DNA of 64,000 nucleotides from Datisca glomerata (taxonomy: Eukaryota; Streptophyta; Magnoliopsida; Cucurbitales; Datiscaceae): contig QANY01008211.1 in NCBI GenBank assembly GCA_003255025.1, forward strand, positions 878,095-942,094. Reading direction: 5' to 3'. Shown piece after piece: positions 32,941 to 44,214 of this stretch. The position numbers and the translations under genes are program-made. Each line of letters begins with the position of its first letter. Positions within the stretch are counted from its first letter, which is position 1. Below the pieces are notes generated by a model, which was not told the DNA's origin, made no database searches, and saw nothing but the letters and a program-made list of their open reading frames with translations.

Positions 32941-35190
32941 TGCAATTCTAACCCTGCACACTCCATGTTTTTTAGACGCAAATCTAGGTTCTGACGGGTA
33001 AACCCTATCTCGCCTGTAGGTATCTGAATAAGCTTCAATTGGATATCCTACAGGGCCCGTTGTTCCATCGGTGTCAAAAGTTATGCAATACGGAAGTGGA
33101 CATGTGCGTGCTGCGATCCATCTGTTATACCCTTTCTAGACCTGCAAAGACCGTGTTTTTTTGACACAAAATTAAGCTCTGATGGGTAAACCATGTCTCA
33201 CCTGTAGGTATCCGAATAAGCTTCTATTGGATATCTTACAGGGCCCGTTGTTCCATCCGTGTCAAAAGTTATGCAATACAGAAGTGGACATGCGCGAGCT
33301 GCGATCCGTCTGTTATACCCTTTCTAAACCTGCACAGACCGTGTTTTTTTGACATAAAACTAGGCTCCGATTGGTAAACCATGTCGCACTTGTAGATATC
33401 TGAATAAGCTTCAATTGGATATCTTACAGGTCCCGTGGTTCCACGCGTGTAAAAATTTATACCCTACGGACGTGGATATGCTCGAGCTACGATCCGTCTG
33501 TTACAGCAATTATAACCCTGCACAGTCCATGTTTTTTAGACGCAAACCTAGGCTCTGATGTGTAAACCTTGTCTCACTTGTAGGACTCTGAATAGGCTTC
33601 AATTTGATATCTTACAGGGCCCGTGTTTCCATCGGTGTCAAAAGTTATGCCATACGGAAGTGGACATGCGCGTGCTGCGATCCGTCTGTTACATAAATTC
33701 TAAAGCAGCACAGTCTGTCTTTTTTAGACGCAAACCTACGATCTAACAGGTAAAGCCTGTCTCACCTGTAGGACTCTGCATTTTCTTCAATTTAATATCT
33801 TACAGATCCCGTGGTTCCACGCGTGTCAAAACATATGCCCTACGAAAGTGGACATGCGCGGGCCGCGATCCGTTAGTTACATAAATTCTAAAGCTGGACA
33901 GTCTATCTTTTTTAGATGCAAACCTAGGATCTGATGGGTAAAGCCTGTCTCACCTGTAGGTCTCTGAATAAGCTTCAATTTGATATCTTACAGGGCCCGT
34001 GCTTCCACCCGTGTCAATAGTTATGCCATACAGATGTGGACATGCGCGTGCCACGATCCGTCTGTTACACTAATTCTAAAGCTGCACAGTTCATGTTTTT
34101 TAGATGCAAACCTAGGATCTGACGGGTAAAGCCTGTCTGACTTGTAGGTCTCTGAATATGATTCAATTTGATATCTTACAATTCCTGTGGTTCCACGTGT
34201 GTCAAAAGTTATGTCTAACGGAAATGGAGATGCGCGTGCCGCGATCCGTTTGTTACAAAAATTCTAAAGCTGCACAGTCCATCTTTTTTAGATGCAAAAC
34301 TAGGATCTGATGGGGGAAGCCTCTCTCACCTGTCGGTCTATGTATAAGCTTCAATTTGATATCTTACAGGGCCCACGGTTCCACCCGTGTCAATAGTTAT
34401 GCCAAACAGAAGTGGACATGCGTGTGCCGCGATCTGTTTGTTCCACTAATTCTAAAGATGCACAGTTCATGTTTTTTATAAGAAAACTTAGGATCCGATA
34501 GGTAAAGCCTGTCTGACCTGTAGGTCTCTGAATAAGCTTCAATTTGATAACTTGCAGGGCCCATGGTTCGACTCGTGTCAAAAGTTATGCCCTACGAAAG
34601 TGGACATGCGCGTGCTGCGATCCATCCGTTACATCAATTCTAACCCCGCACTGTCCATGATTTTTAGATGCAAACCTAGGCTCTGATGGGTAAACCCTGT
34701 CTCACCTATAGGTCTATGAATAAGATTCAATTTGATATCTTACCGGGCCTGTTATTCCATCCGTGTCAAAAGCTATGCAATACAGAAGTGGCGATGCGCG
34801 TGCTACGATCCGTCTGTTACACCCTTTCTATACCTGCTCAGATCGAGTTTATTGGTATCGTACAGGTCCCGTGGTTCCACTCGTGTAAATAGTTATGCCC
34901 TACGAAAGTGAATATGCGCGTGATATGATCCATCTGTTACAGCAATTCTAACCCTGGACACTCCGTGTTTTTTAGACGCAAACCTAGGCTCCAATGGTTA
35001 AACCCTTTCTCACCTGTAGGTCTCTGAATCTGCTTCAATTTGATATCGTACAGGTCCCATGGTTTCACCCGTGTCAAAAGTTATGCCCTACGGAAGTTGA
35101 CATGCGTGTGCTACGATTCGTCTGTTACAGTAATTCTAACCCTGCACAGTCCATGTTTTTTAGACGCAAACCTAGGCTCTGATGGGTAAA
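32941..35190 (+). repeat. Block Q1 (~2.2 kb higher-order unit)
   Basis: Q begins with CCCTATCTCGCCTGTAGG and AATTGGATATCCTACAGG, then TTCTAGACCTGCAAAGAC, GATATGCTCGAGCTACG (XhoI CTCGAG), TAGGACTCTG, GCGGGCCGCGATCCGTTAG, and later TATAAGAAAACTTAGG, GGTTCGACTCGTG and the CTGCTCAGATCGAG fusion. It occurs five times (Q1-Q5) starting near 33,001, 40,712, 47,593, 49,780 and 57,608. Confidence 0.88.
34840..34870 (+). repeat. Q-specific ~74-bp deletion scar
   Basis: A B unit runs from ACCTGCTCAGATCGAG to TTTATTGGTATCGTACAGG, skipping about 74 bp with the unit boundary. Versions occur at ~41,984, ~42,476, ~49,427, ~51,615 and ~59,452. It is a stable marker of every Q copy. Confidence 0.85.
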
Positions 35191-37739
35191 CCCTGTCTCA
35201 GCTGTAGGTCTCTGAATAAGTTTCAATTTGATATCTTACACTGCCCGTGTTTGCACCGTTTGCTACATAAATTCTAAAGCTGCACAGTCCGTCTTTTTTA
35301 GACGCAAAATTAAGATCTGACAGGTAAATCCTGTCTCACCTGTAGGTCTCTGTATGAGTGTCAAAGGTTATGCCATACGGAAGTGGACATGCGCGTGCCG
35401 CGATCCGTCTGTTACATAAATTCTAAAGCTGCACAGTCTGTGTTTTTTTTATGCAAACCTAGGATCCGACGGGTAAAGCCTATCTCACATGTAGGTCTCC
35501 AAATAAGCTTCAATTTGATATCTTACAGGTCCCGTGGTTCCACGCGTGTCAAAAGTTATGCCCTACAATAGTGGACATGCGCGTGCCGCGATCCGTCGGT
35601 TACATAAATTCTAAAGCTGCACAGTCCGGCTTTTTTAAATGCAAACCTAAGATCTGATGGGTAAAGCCTATCTCACTTGTAGGTCTCTTAATAAGCTTCA
35701 ATTTGATATCATACAGGGCCCGTGGTTCCACCCGTGTCAAAAGTTATGCCATACGGAATTGGACATGCGCGTGCCGCGATCCGTCTGTTACACCAATTCT
35801 AAAGCTGCACAGTCTGTGTTTTTTAGACGCAAACCTAGGATTTGAAGGGTAAAGCCTATCTAACCTGTAGGTCTCTAAATAAGCTTCAATTTGATATCTT
35901 ACAGGTCCCGTGGTTCCACCCGTGTCAAAAGTTATGCCATACGGAATTGGACATGCGCGTGCCGCGATCCGTCTGTTACTCCAATTCTAAAGCTGCACAG
36001 TCTGTGTTTTTTAGACGCAAAACTAGGATTTGATGGGTAAAGCATGTCTTACCTATAGGTCTCTGAATAAGTTTCAATTTGATATCTTACAGGTCCCGTG
36101 GTTCCACGCGTGACAAAAGTTATGCCCTACGGAAGTGGAGATGCACGTGCTGCGATTCATCTGTTACACCAATTCTAAAGCTGATTCACAGACCTACACC
36201 AATTCTAATGCTGCATAGTTCATGTTCTCTAGATGCAAACCTATGATCCGACGGGTAAAGCCTATCGCACTTGTAGGTCTGTGAATCAGCTTCAATTTGA
36301 TAACTTAAAAGTCTCTTGGTTCCACCATATTAAAAGTTATGCTCCACGGAAGTTGACAGGAGCTTACTGTGATCCGTTTGTTACACCAATTCTAAAGCTG
36401 CACAGTCCATGTTTTTCGACGCAAACCTAGGATCCGACAGGTAAACACTGTCTCACCTGTAGGTCTCTGAATAAGCTTCAATTTGACGACTCACAGGTCC
36501 CGTGGTTCCACCCGCGTCAAAAGTTATGCACTCTGGAAGTGGACATGCGTGTGCTGCGATCCGTCTGTTACACCAATTCTAAAGCTGCACAGTCCGTGTT
36601 TTTTAGAGGCAAACCTAGGATCTGATTGCTAAAGCCTATAGCACCTATAGGTCTCTGAATAAGCTTTAATTTGATATCTTACAGGTCCCGTGGTTCCACC
36701 CGTGTAAAAAGTTATGCCCTACGGAAGTGGACATGCGCGTGCTACGATCCGTCTGTTACAGCAATTCTAACCCTGCACAGTCCATGTTTTTTAGACACAA
36801 ATCTAGGTTCTGATGGGTAAATCCTTTCTCACCTGTAGGTCTCTGAATAACCTTCAATTTGGTATCTTACAGGGCCCGTGGTTCCAACCGTGTCAAGAGT
36901 TATGCAATACGGAAGTGGACATGCGCGTGCTACGATCCATCTTTTACACCAATTCTAAACCCGCACAGACCGTGTTTTTTTAGACACAAAACTAGGCTCC
37001 GATGGGTAAGCCCTGTCGCACCTGTAGGTATCTAAATAAGCTTCAATTTGATATCTTACAGGGCCTGTGGTTCCACCTGTGTCAAAAGTTATGCCCTACA
37101 GAAGTGGACATTCACATGCTGCGATCCGTCTGTTACACTAACTCTAAAGCTGCACAGTCCGTGATTTCTAGATGCAAACTTAGGATCCGACAGGTAAAGC
37201 CTATCGAACTTGTTGGTCTATGAATAAGCTTGATTTGATATCTTACAGGTGTCGTGGTTTCACCCATGTCAAAAGTTATGCCCTATAGAAGTGGACTGGA
37301 GCTTGCTACGATCCGTCTGTTACACCAATTCTAAAGCTGCAGAGTCCGTGTTTTTTAGATTCAAAACCTAGGATCCGAAGGGTAAAGCCTCTCGCACCTG
37401 TAGGTCTCTGAATAAGCTTCAATTTGATAACTTACAGGGCCCGTAGTTCCACCCGTGTCGAAAGTTATACCCTATGGTAGTGGACATGCGCGTGCTGCGA
37501 TCTATCCGTTACAGCAATTCTAACCCCGCACAGTCTATGATTTTTAGACATAAAACTAGGCTCCGATGGGTAAACCATGTCGCGCCTATAGGTATCTGAA
37601 TATGCTTCAATTTGATATCTTACAGGTCTCGTGGTTCGACGCGTGTCAAAAGTTATGCCCTACGAAAGTGGATATCCGCGAGCTCCAATCCATCTGTTAC
37701 AGTAATTCTAACCCTACACACTTCGTGTTTTCTGTATGT
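35191..37739 (+). repeat. Block T1
   Basis: T1 matches T3 (51,956-54,497) at offset 16,768. It contains two compact deletions (GCACCGTTTGCTACATAAATTC split, ~35,259, and CTGTATGAGTGTCAAAGG, ~35,355), D-type units (GTGCCGCGATCC), the foldback patch at 36,178 and an L-like unit at ~36,848. Full-length versions of the two deleted units persist in T2 (42,885 and 43,030) and T4. Confidence 0.85.
36178..36292 (+). repeat. Inverted 21-bp patch with its source 73 bp downstream
   Basis: Positions 36,178-36,198 are the exact reverse complement of 36,272-36,292, which is the normal TGTAGGTCTGTGAATCAGCTT box of the next unit (written here split as TGTAGGTCTG and TGAATCAGCTT). The patch is flanked by a repeated ACACCAATTCTAA. 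A foldback template switch explains both. The same structure is at 52,946-53,060. Confidence 0.9.
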
Positions 37740-40700
37740 ATCTGAATCAGCTTCAATTTAATATCTTACTGGTCTCGTGGTTCGACGCGTGTTAAAGGTT
37801 ATGCCATACAGAAGTGGACATGCGCGTGCCGCGATCCGTCTGTTACATAAATTCTAAAGCTGCACAGTCCACGTTTTTAGATGCAAACCTAGGATCTGAC
37901 GGGTAAAACCTGTCTTACATGTAGATCTCTGAATAAGCGTCAATTTGATATCTTACGGGGCCTGTGGTTCCACCTGTGTCAAAAGTTATGCCCTACGGAA
38001 GTAGACATGTGCGTGCTGTGATCCGTCTGTTACACCAACTCTAAAGCTGCACAGTCCATGATATCTAGATGCAAACCTAGGATCCGACGGGTAAAGCCTA
38101 TCGCACCTGTAGGTTAGTGAATAAGCTTCAATCTGATATATTGCAGGTCCCGTGGTTCCACCTATGTCAAAAGTTATGCCCTACGGAAGTAGACAGGAGC
38201 TTGCTGCGATCCGTCTGTTACACCAATTCTAAAGCTGCACAGTCCGTGTTTTTTAGATGCAAACCTAGGATACTACTGGTAAAGCCTATAGCACATGTAG
38301 GTCTCTGAATAAGCTTCAATTTAATATCTTACAGAAGTGGACATGCGCGTGCCGCGATCCGTCTGTTACATAAATTCTATAGGTCTCTGAATAAGTTTCA
38401 ATTTGGTAACTTACAGGGCCTGTAGTTCCACCCGTGTCAAAAGTTATGCCCTACGGAAGTGGACTTGCGCGTGCTGCGATCCGTTCGTTACAGCAATTCT
38501 AACCCCGCACAGTCCATGATTTTTAGATGAAAACCTAGGATCTGACTTGTAAACCCTGTCTCATTTGTAGGTCTGTGAATAAGCTTTAAATTGATATCTT
38601 ATAGATCCCGTGGTTCCATCCGTGTCAAAAGTTATGCAATATGGAAGTGGACATGCACGTGCTGCGATCCGTGTGTTACACCCTTTCTAAATCTGCACAG
38701 ACCGTGTTTTTTGGACACAAAACTACGTTCCGATTGGTAAACCATGATGTACCTGTAGGTATCTGAATAAGCTTCAATTTGATATCTTACAGGACTTGTG
38801 GTTCCACACGTGTAAAAAGTTATGCCCTACGGAAGTGGATATGCGCGTGTTATGATCCGTCTGTTACAGTAATTCTAACCCTGCACACTCTGTGTTTTTT
38901 AGACGCAAACCTAGGCTCCTATGGGTAAACCCTGTCTCATCTGTAGGTCTCTGAACCTACTTCAATTTGATATTTTACAGGTCCTGTGGTTCCACCCGTG
39001 TTAAAAGTTATGCCCTACGGAAGTGAAAATCCGTGAGCTACGATAAGTCTGTTACAGCAATTCTAACCCTGCACACTTCATCCTTTTTAGACGCAAACAT
39101 AGGATCTGAAGGAAAAGCTTGTCTCTCCTGTAGATCTCTGAATAAGCTTCAATTTGATATCTTACAGGGCCCGTGGTTCCACCCATGTCAAAAGTTATGC
39201 CATACAGAAGTGGAAAGGAGCCTGCTGGGATCTGTCTGTTACACCAATTCTAAAGCTGCACAGTCCGTGTTTTTTAGATTCAAACCTATGATCCGACGGG
39301 TAAAGCCTATCGCAACTGTAGGTCTCTGAATAACCTTCAATTTGATAACTTACAGGGCCCGTAGTTCCACCCGTGGCAAAGGTTATGCCCTACGGAAGTG
39401 GGCATGCGCGTGCTGCGATCCGTCCGTTACAGCAATTCTAACCCCGCACATTCCATGATTTTTAGATGCAAACCTAGGCTCTGATGGGTAAACCCTGTCT
39501 CACCTATAGGTCTCTGAATAAGCTTCAATTTGATATCTTACAAGGCCCGTGGTTCCATCCATGTCAGAAGTTATGCAATACGGAAGTTGACATGCGCGTG
39601 CTGCGATCCGTCTGTTACACCATTTTTAAACCTGCACAGACCGTGTTTTTTTAACACAAAACTAGGCTCTGATGGGTAAACCATGTCACACATGTAGGTA
39701 TCTGAAAAAATCTTCACAGCAATTCATCTGTTACAGCAATTCTAAACCTGCACACTTGTTTTTTAGAGGCAAACCTAGTCTCCGATGGGTAAACCCTGTC
39801 TCACCTGTAGGTCTCCGAATCTGCTTCAATTTGACATCTTACATGTCCCGTCGTTCCACCCGTGTCAAAAGTTATGCCCTACAGAAGTGGATAGGAGCTT
39901 GCTGTGATCTGTCTGTTACACCAATTCTAAAGCTGTACACTCCGTGTTTTTCAGATTCAAACCTAGGATCCAACGGGTAAAGCCTATTACACCATCAGGT
40001 CTATGAATAAGCTTCAATTTAATAACTTACAGGAACCGTAGTTCCACTCGTGTCAAAAGTTATGCCTTACGGAAGTGGGCATGCGCGTGCTGCGATCCAT
40101 CCGTTAAAGCAATTCTAACCCCGCATAGTCCATGATTTTTTAGATGCAAACCTAGGAGCTGATGGGTAAACCCTGTCTCACCAATAGGTCTCTGAATAAG
40201 CTTAAATTTGATATCTTACAGGGCCCGTTATGCAATACATAAGTGGTTATATGCGTGCTGCGATCCGTCTGTTACACCCTTTCTAAACATGCACAGACCG
40301 TGTTTTTTGGACACAAAACTAGGCTCCGATGGGTAAACCATGTCGCACCTGTAGGTATCTGAATAAGCTTCAAATTGATATCTTACAGGTCTCGTGGTTC
40401 CACTCGTGTTAAAGGTTATGCCCTACGGAAGTGGATTGCGCGTGCTACGATCCGTCTGTTACTGCAATTCTAACCCTGCACACTCCGTATTTTTTGGACG
40501 CAAACCTTGGCTCCGATGGGTAAACCATGTCTGACCTATTGGTCTCTGAATCTGCTTCAATTTGATATCTTACAGGTCCCGTGGTTCCACCCGTGTCAAA
40601 AGTTATGAACTACGGAAGTGGACATGCGCGTGCTACGATCCGATTGTTACAACAATTCTAACCCTGCACAGTCCATGTTTTTTAGACGCAAACCTAGGTT
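37740..40700 (+). repeat. Block V1
   Basis: Starts with GTATCTGAATCAGCTTC and TTACTGGTCTCGTGGTTCG, then D, E and C units with AATCTGATATATTGCAGG and GGATACTACTGG. Linked jumps occur at ~38,334 (CTTACAG to AAGTGG) and ~38,379 (TTCTA to TAGGTC). The second half has K (GAAAATCCGTGAGCTACG, ~39,027), a fusion at ~39,715 (GAAAAAATCTTCACAGC) and the ATAAGTGG marker (40,230). V3 (54,498-57,590) matches at offset 16,763. Confidence 0.85.
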
Positions 40701-41559
40701 CTGATGGGTAAGCCCTATCTCGCCTGTAGGTATCTGAATAAGCTTCAATTTGATATCTTACAGGGCCCGTTGTTCCATCCGTGTCAAAAGTTATGCAATA
40801 CGGAAGTGGACATGTGCGTGCTGCGATCCATCTGTTATACCCTTTCTAGACCTTCAAAGACCGTGTTTTTTTGACACAAAACTAGGCTCTGATGGGTAAA
40901 CCATGTCGCACCTGTAGGTATCTGAATAAGCTTCTATTGGATATCTTACAGGGCCCGTTGTTCCATCCGTGTCAAAAGTTATGCAATACAAAAGTGGACA
41001 TGCGCGAGCTGCGATCCGTCTGTTATACCCTTTCTAAACCTGCACAGACAGTGTTTTTTTTACACAAAATTAGGCTCCGATTGGTAAACCATGTCGCACC
41101 TGTAGGTATCTGAATAAGCTTCAATTGGATATCTTACAGGTCCCGTGGTTCCACGCGTGTAAAAAGTTATACCCTACGAAAGTGGATATGCTCGAGCTAC
41201 GATCTGTCTGTTACAGCATTTCTAACCCTGCACAGTCCATGTTTTTTAGACGGAAACCTAGGCTCTGACGGGTAAACCTTGTCTCACCTGTAGGACTGAA
41301 TAGGCTTCAATTTGATATCTTACAAGGCCCGTGTTTCCATCGGTGTCAAAAGTTATGCCATACGGAAGTGGACATGCGCGTGCTGCGATCCGTCTGTTAC
41401 ATAAATTCTAAAGCTGCACAGTCTGTCTTTTTTAGACGCAAACCTACAATCTAACAGGTAAAGCCTGTCTCACTTGTAGGACTCTGCATCTGCTTCAATT
41501 TAATATCTTACAGATCCCGTGGTTCCACGCGTGTCAAAACTTATGCCCAACGTAAGTGG

Positions 41560-41600
41560 ACATGCGTGGGCCGCGATCCGTTTGTTCCACTAATTCTAAA
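41560..41600 (+). repeat. In-register 566-bp loss site in Q2
   Basis: GCGTGGGCCGCGATCCGTT continues as TGTTCCACTAATTC, whereas Q5 continues as AGTTACGTAAATTC and reaches the TTGTTCCACTAATTC unit 566 bp later. Q1, Q3 and Q4 also have the long form. The shared CCGCGATCCGTT at both ends is the likely crossover point. Confidence 0.8.
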
Positions 41601-41819
41601 GCTGCACAGTTCATGTTCTTTATAAGAAAACTAAGGATCCGATAGGTAAAGCCTGTCTGACCTGTAGGTCTCTGAATAAGCTTCAATTTGATAACTTGCA
41701 GGGCCCATGGTTTGACTCGTGTCAAAAGTTATGCCCTACGAAAGTGGACATGCGCGTGCTGCGATCCGTCCGTTACAGCAATTCTAACCCCGCACTGTCC
41801 ATGATTTTTAGATGCAAAC

Positions 41820-42800
41820 CTAGGCTCTGATGGGTAAACCCTGTCTCACCTATAGGTCTATGAATAAGATTCAATTTGATATCTTACAGGGCCCGTTATT
41901 CCATCCGTGTCAAAAGTTATGCAATACGGGAGTGGCCATGCGCGTGCTGCGATCCGTCTGTTACACCCTTTCTATACCTGCTCAGTTTATTGGTAACGTA
42001 CAGGTCCCGTGGTTCCATGCGTGTAAAAAGTTATGTCCTACGGAAGTGGATATGCGCGTGATATGATCCATCTGTTACAGTAATTCTAACCCTGGACACT
42101 CCGTGTTTTTTAGACGCAAACCTAGGCTCCATTGGTTAAACCCTTTCTCACCTGTAGGTATCTGAATCTGGTTCAATTTGATATCTTACAGGTCCCATGG
42201 TTCCACCCGTGTCAAAAGTTATGCCCTACGGAAGTGGACATGCGCGTGCTACGATTCGTCTGTTACAGCAATTCTAACCCTGCACGGTTCATGTTTCTTA
42301 GACGCAAACCTAGGATCTGATGGGTAAACCCTGTTTCACCTATAGGTCTATGAATAAGATTCAATTTTATATCTTACAGGGCCCGTTATTCCATCCGTGT
42401 CAAAAGTTATGCAATACGGAAGTGGCCATGCGCGTGCTGCGATCCGTCTGTTACACCCTTTCTATACCTGCTCAGACCAAGTTTTTTGGTATCGTACAGG
42501 TCCCGTGGTTCCACGCGTGTAAAAAGTTATGCCCTACGGAAGTGGATATGCGCGTGATATGATCCATCTGTTACAGCAATTCTAACGCTGGACACTCCGT
42601 GTTTTTTAGACGCAAACCTAGGCTCCATTTGTTAAACCCTTTCTCAACTGTAGGTCTCTGAATCTGCTTCAATTTGATATCTTACAGGTCCCATGGTTCC
42701 ACCCGTGTCAAAAGTTATGCCCAACGGAAGTGGATATAAGCGTGCTACGATCCGTCTGTTACAGCAATTCTAACCCCGCACACTCTGTGTTTTTTAGACG
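41820..42800 (+). repeat. 490-bp tandem pair within Q2
   Basis: The unit start at 41,830 recurs at 42,320, and each is followed by the CTGCTCAG/TTATTGGTA scar (~41,984 and ~42,476). 490 bp equals three monomers minus the 74-bp deletion. The first copy has lost a few more bases at its scar (GCTCAGTTTATTGGTAACG). Q5 has one copy only. Confidence 0.85.
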
Positions 42801-44044
42801 CAAAACTAGGCTCCGATGGGTAAACTCTATCTTACCTGTAGGTCTCTGAATAAGCTTCAATTTGATATCTTACAGTGCCCGTGTTTGCACCGGTGTCAAA
42901 AGTTATGCCATAAGGAAGTGGACATGCGCGTGCTGCGTTCCGTTCGCTACATAAATTCTAATGCTGCTCAGTCCGTCTTTTTTAGACGCAAAATTAAGAT
43001 CTGACACGTAAATCCTGTCTCACGTGTAGGTCTCTGTATCTACTTCAATTTGATATCTTACAGGTCCCGTGGTTCCACACATGTCAAAAGTTATGCCCTA
43101 CGAAAGTGCACATGCGCGTGCCGGCTTTTTTAAATGCAAACCTAAGATATGATGGGTAAAGCCGGTCTCACTTGTAGGTCTCTTAATAAGCTTCAATTTG
43201 ATATCATACAGGGCCCCTGGTTCCACCCGTGTCAAAAGTTATGCCATACGAAAGTGGACATGCGCGTGCCGCGATCCGTCTGTTACACCAATTCTATAGC
43301 TGCACAGTCCGTGTTTTTTAGACGCAAACCTAGGATTTGATGGGTAAAGCCTGTCTGACCTGTAGGTCTCTAAATAAGCTTCAATTTGATATCTTATAGG
43401 TCCCGTGGTTCCACGCGTGTGAAAAGTTATGCCCTACGGAAGTAGAGATGCGCGTGCTGCGATCCATCTATTACAACAATTCTAAAGCTGCACAGTCCGT
43501 GTTTTCTAGACGCAAACCTAGGATCCGACGGGTATAGCCTATCGCACTTTTAGGTCTGTGAATCAGCTTCAATTTGATAACTTACAAGTCTCGTGGTTCC
43601 ACCCGTGTCAAAAGTTATGTCCTACGGAAGTGGACAGCAGCTTGCTGTGATCCGACTGTTACACCAATTCTAAAGTTGCACAGTCCACGTTTTTAGACGC
43701 AAACCAAGGATCTGACGGGAAAACACTGTCTTACTTGTAGGTCTCTGAATAAGCTTAAATTTGATAACTCACATATCCCGTGGTTCCACCCGCGTCAATA
43801 GTCATTCACTCCCGAAGTGGACATGCGCGTGCTGTGATACGTCTGTTACACCAATTCTAAAGCAGCACAGTCCATGTTTTTTAGAGTACAACCTAGGAGC
43901 CGACTGGTAAAGACTGTAGCACCTGTAGGTCTCTGAATAAGCTTTAATTTGATATCTTAAAGGTCCCGTGGTTCCACCCGTGTAAAAAGTTATGCCCTAC
44001 GGAAGTGGACATGCGCGTGCTACGATCCCTCTATTAATATCTTA
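42801..44044 (+). repeat. Block T2
   Basis: A shorter relative of T1. It keeps the full-length GCACCGGTGTCAAAAG unit (~42,890) and the full CTGTATCTACTTC unit (~43,036) but has its own deletion at GCGTGCCGGCTTTTTTAAATG split (~43,122), for which the intact parent is in T1 at ~35,596-35,640. It matches T4 at offset 16,932. It ends in CTATTAATATCTTACC at ~44,035 and runs into the V start. Confidence 0.85.
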
Positions 44045-44210
44045 CCGAATCAGCTTCAATTTAATATCTTACTGGTCCCGTGGTTCGACGCGTGTTAAAG
44101 GTTATGCCATACGGAAGTGGACATGCGCGTGCCGCGATCCGTCTGTTACATAAATTCTAAAGCTGCACGGTCCATGTTTTTAGATGCAAACCTAGGATCT
44201 GACGGGTAAA
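44045..44210 (+). repeat. Truncated V start (V2) at the superunit boundary
   Basis: GAATCAGCTTCAATTTAATA and TTACTGGTCCCGTGG (44,047) match 37,744 and the D unit follows. At ~44,200 the sequence leaves the V pattern and becomes the P pattern (AAGCGTGTCTCACC then CTGAATCTGCTTC). This is the join between the two superunits. Confidence 0.8.
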
Positions 44211-44214
44211 GCGT

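Larger units (their letters stand above)
40701..42800 (+). repeat. Block Q2
   Basis: This is the Q unit inside superunit 1, matching Q5 (57,591-59,720). It lacks 566 bp relative to Q5 near 41,575 and has one extra 490-bp repeat at ~41,820-42,310. Otherwise it carries all Q markers, including GATATGCTCGAGCTACG (~41,186) and GGTTTGACTCGTG (~41,710). Confidence 0.85.
28840..44210 (+). repeat. Superunit 1 of a two-copy tandem duplication (~15.4 kb)
   Basis: This segment is repeated head-to-tail at 44,215-61,090. Matching landmark pairs, with offsets, are 28,861/44,241 (15,380), 29,573/44,953 (15,380), 31,776/46,035 (14,259), 34,686/49,266 (14,580), 35,383/52,151 (16,768), 38,117/54,880 (16,763), 40,892/57,785 (16,893), 41,830/59,289 (17,459) and 44,041/60,973 (16,932). 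The changes in offset mark discrete gains or losses in one copy or the other. Sub-block order is P1, Q1, T1, V1, Q2, T2 and a short V2 start. The end at ~44,210 switches directly to the start of the next copy. Confidence 0.9.

Noticed and set aside
34565..34575. tRNA gene
   Set aside because: Only a B-box-like string is present; no A box at the right distance and no cloverleaf was found.
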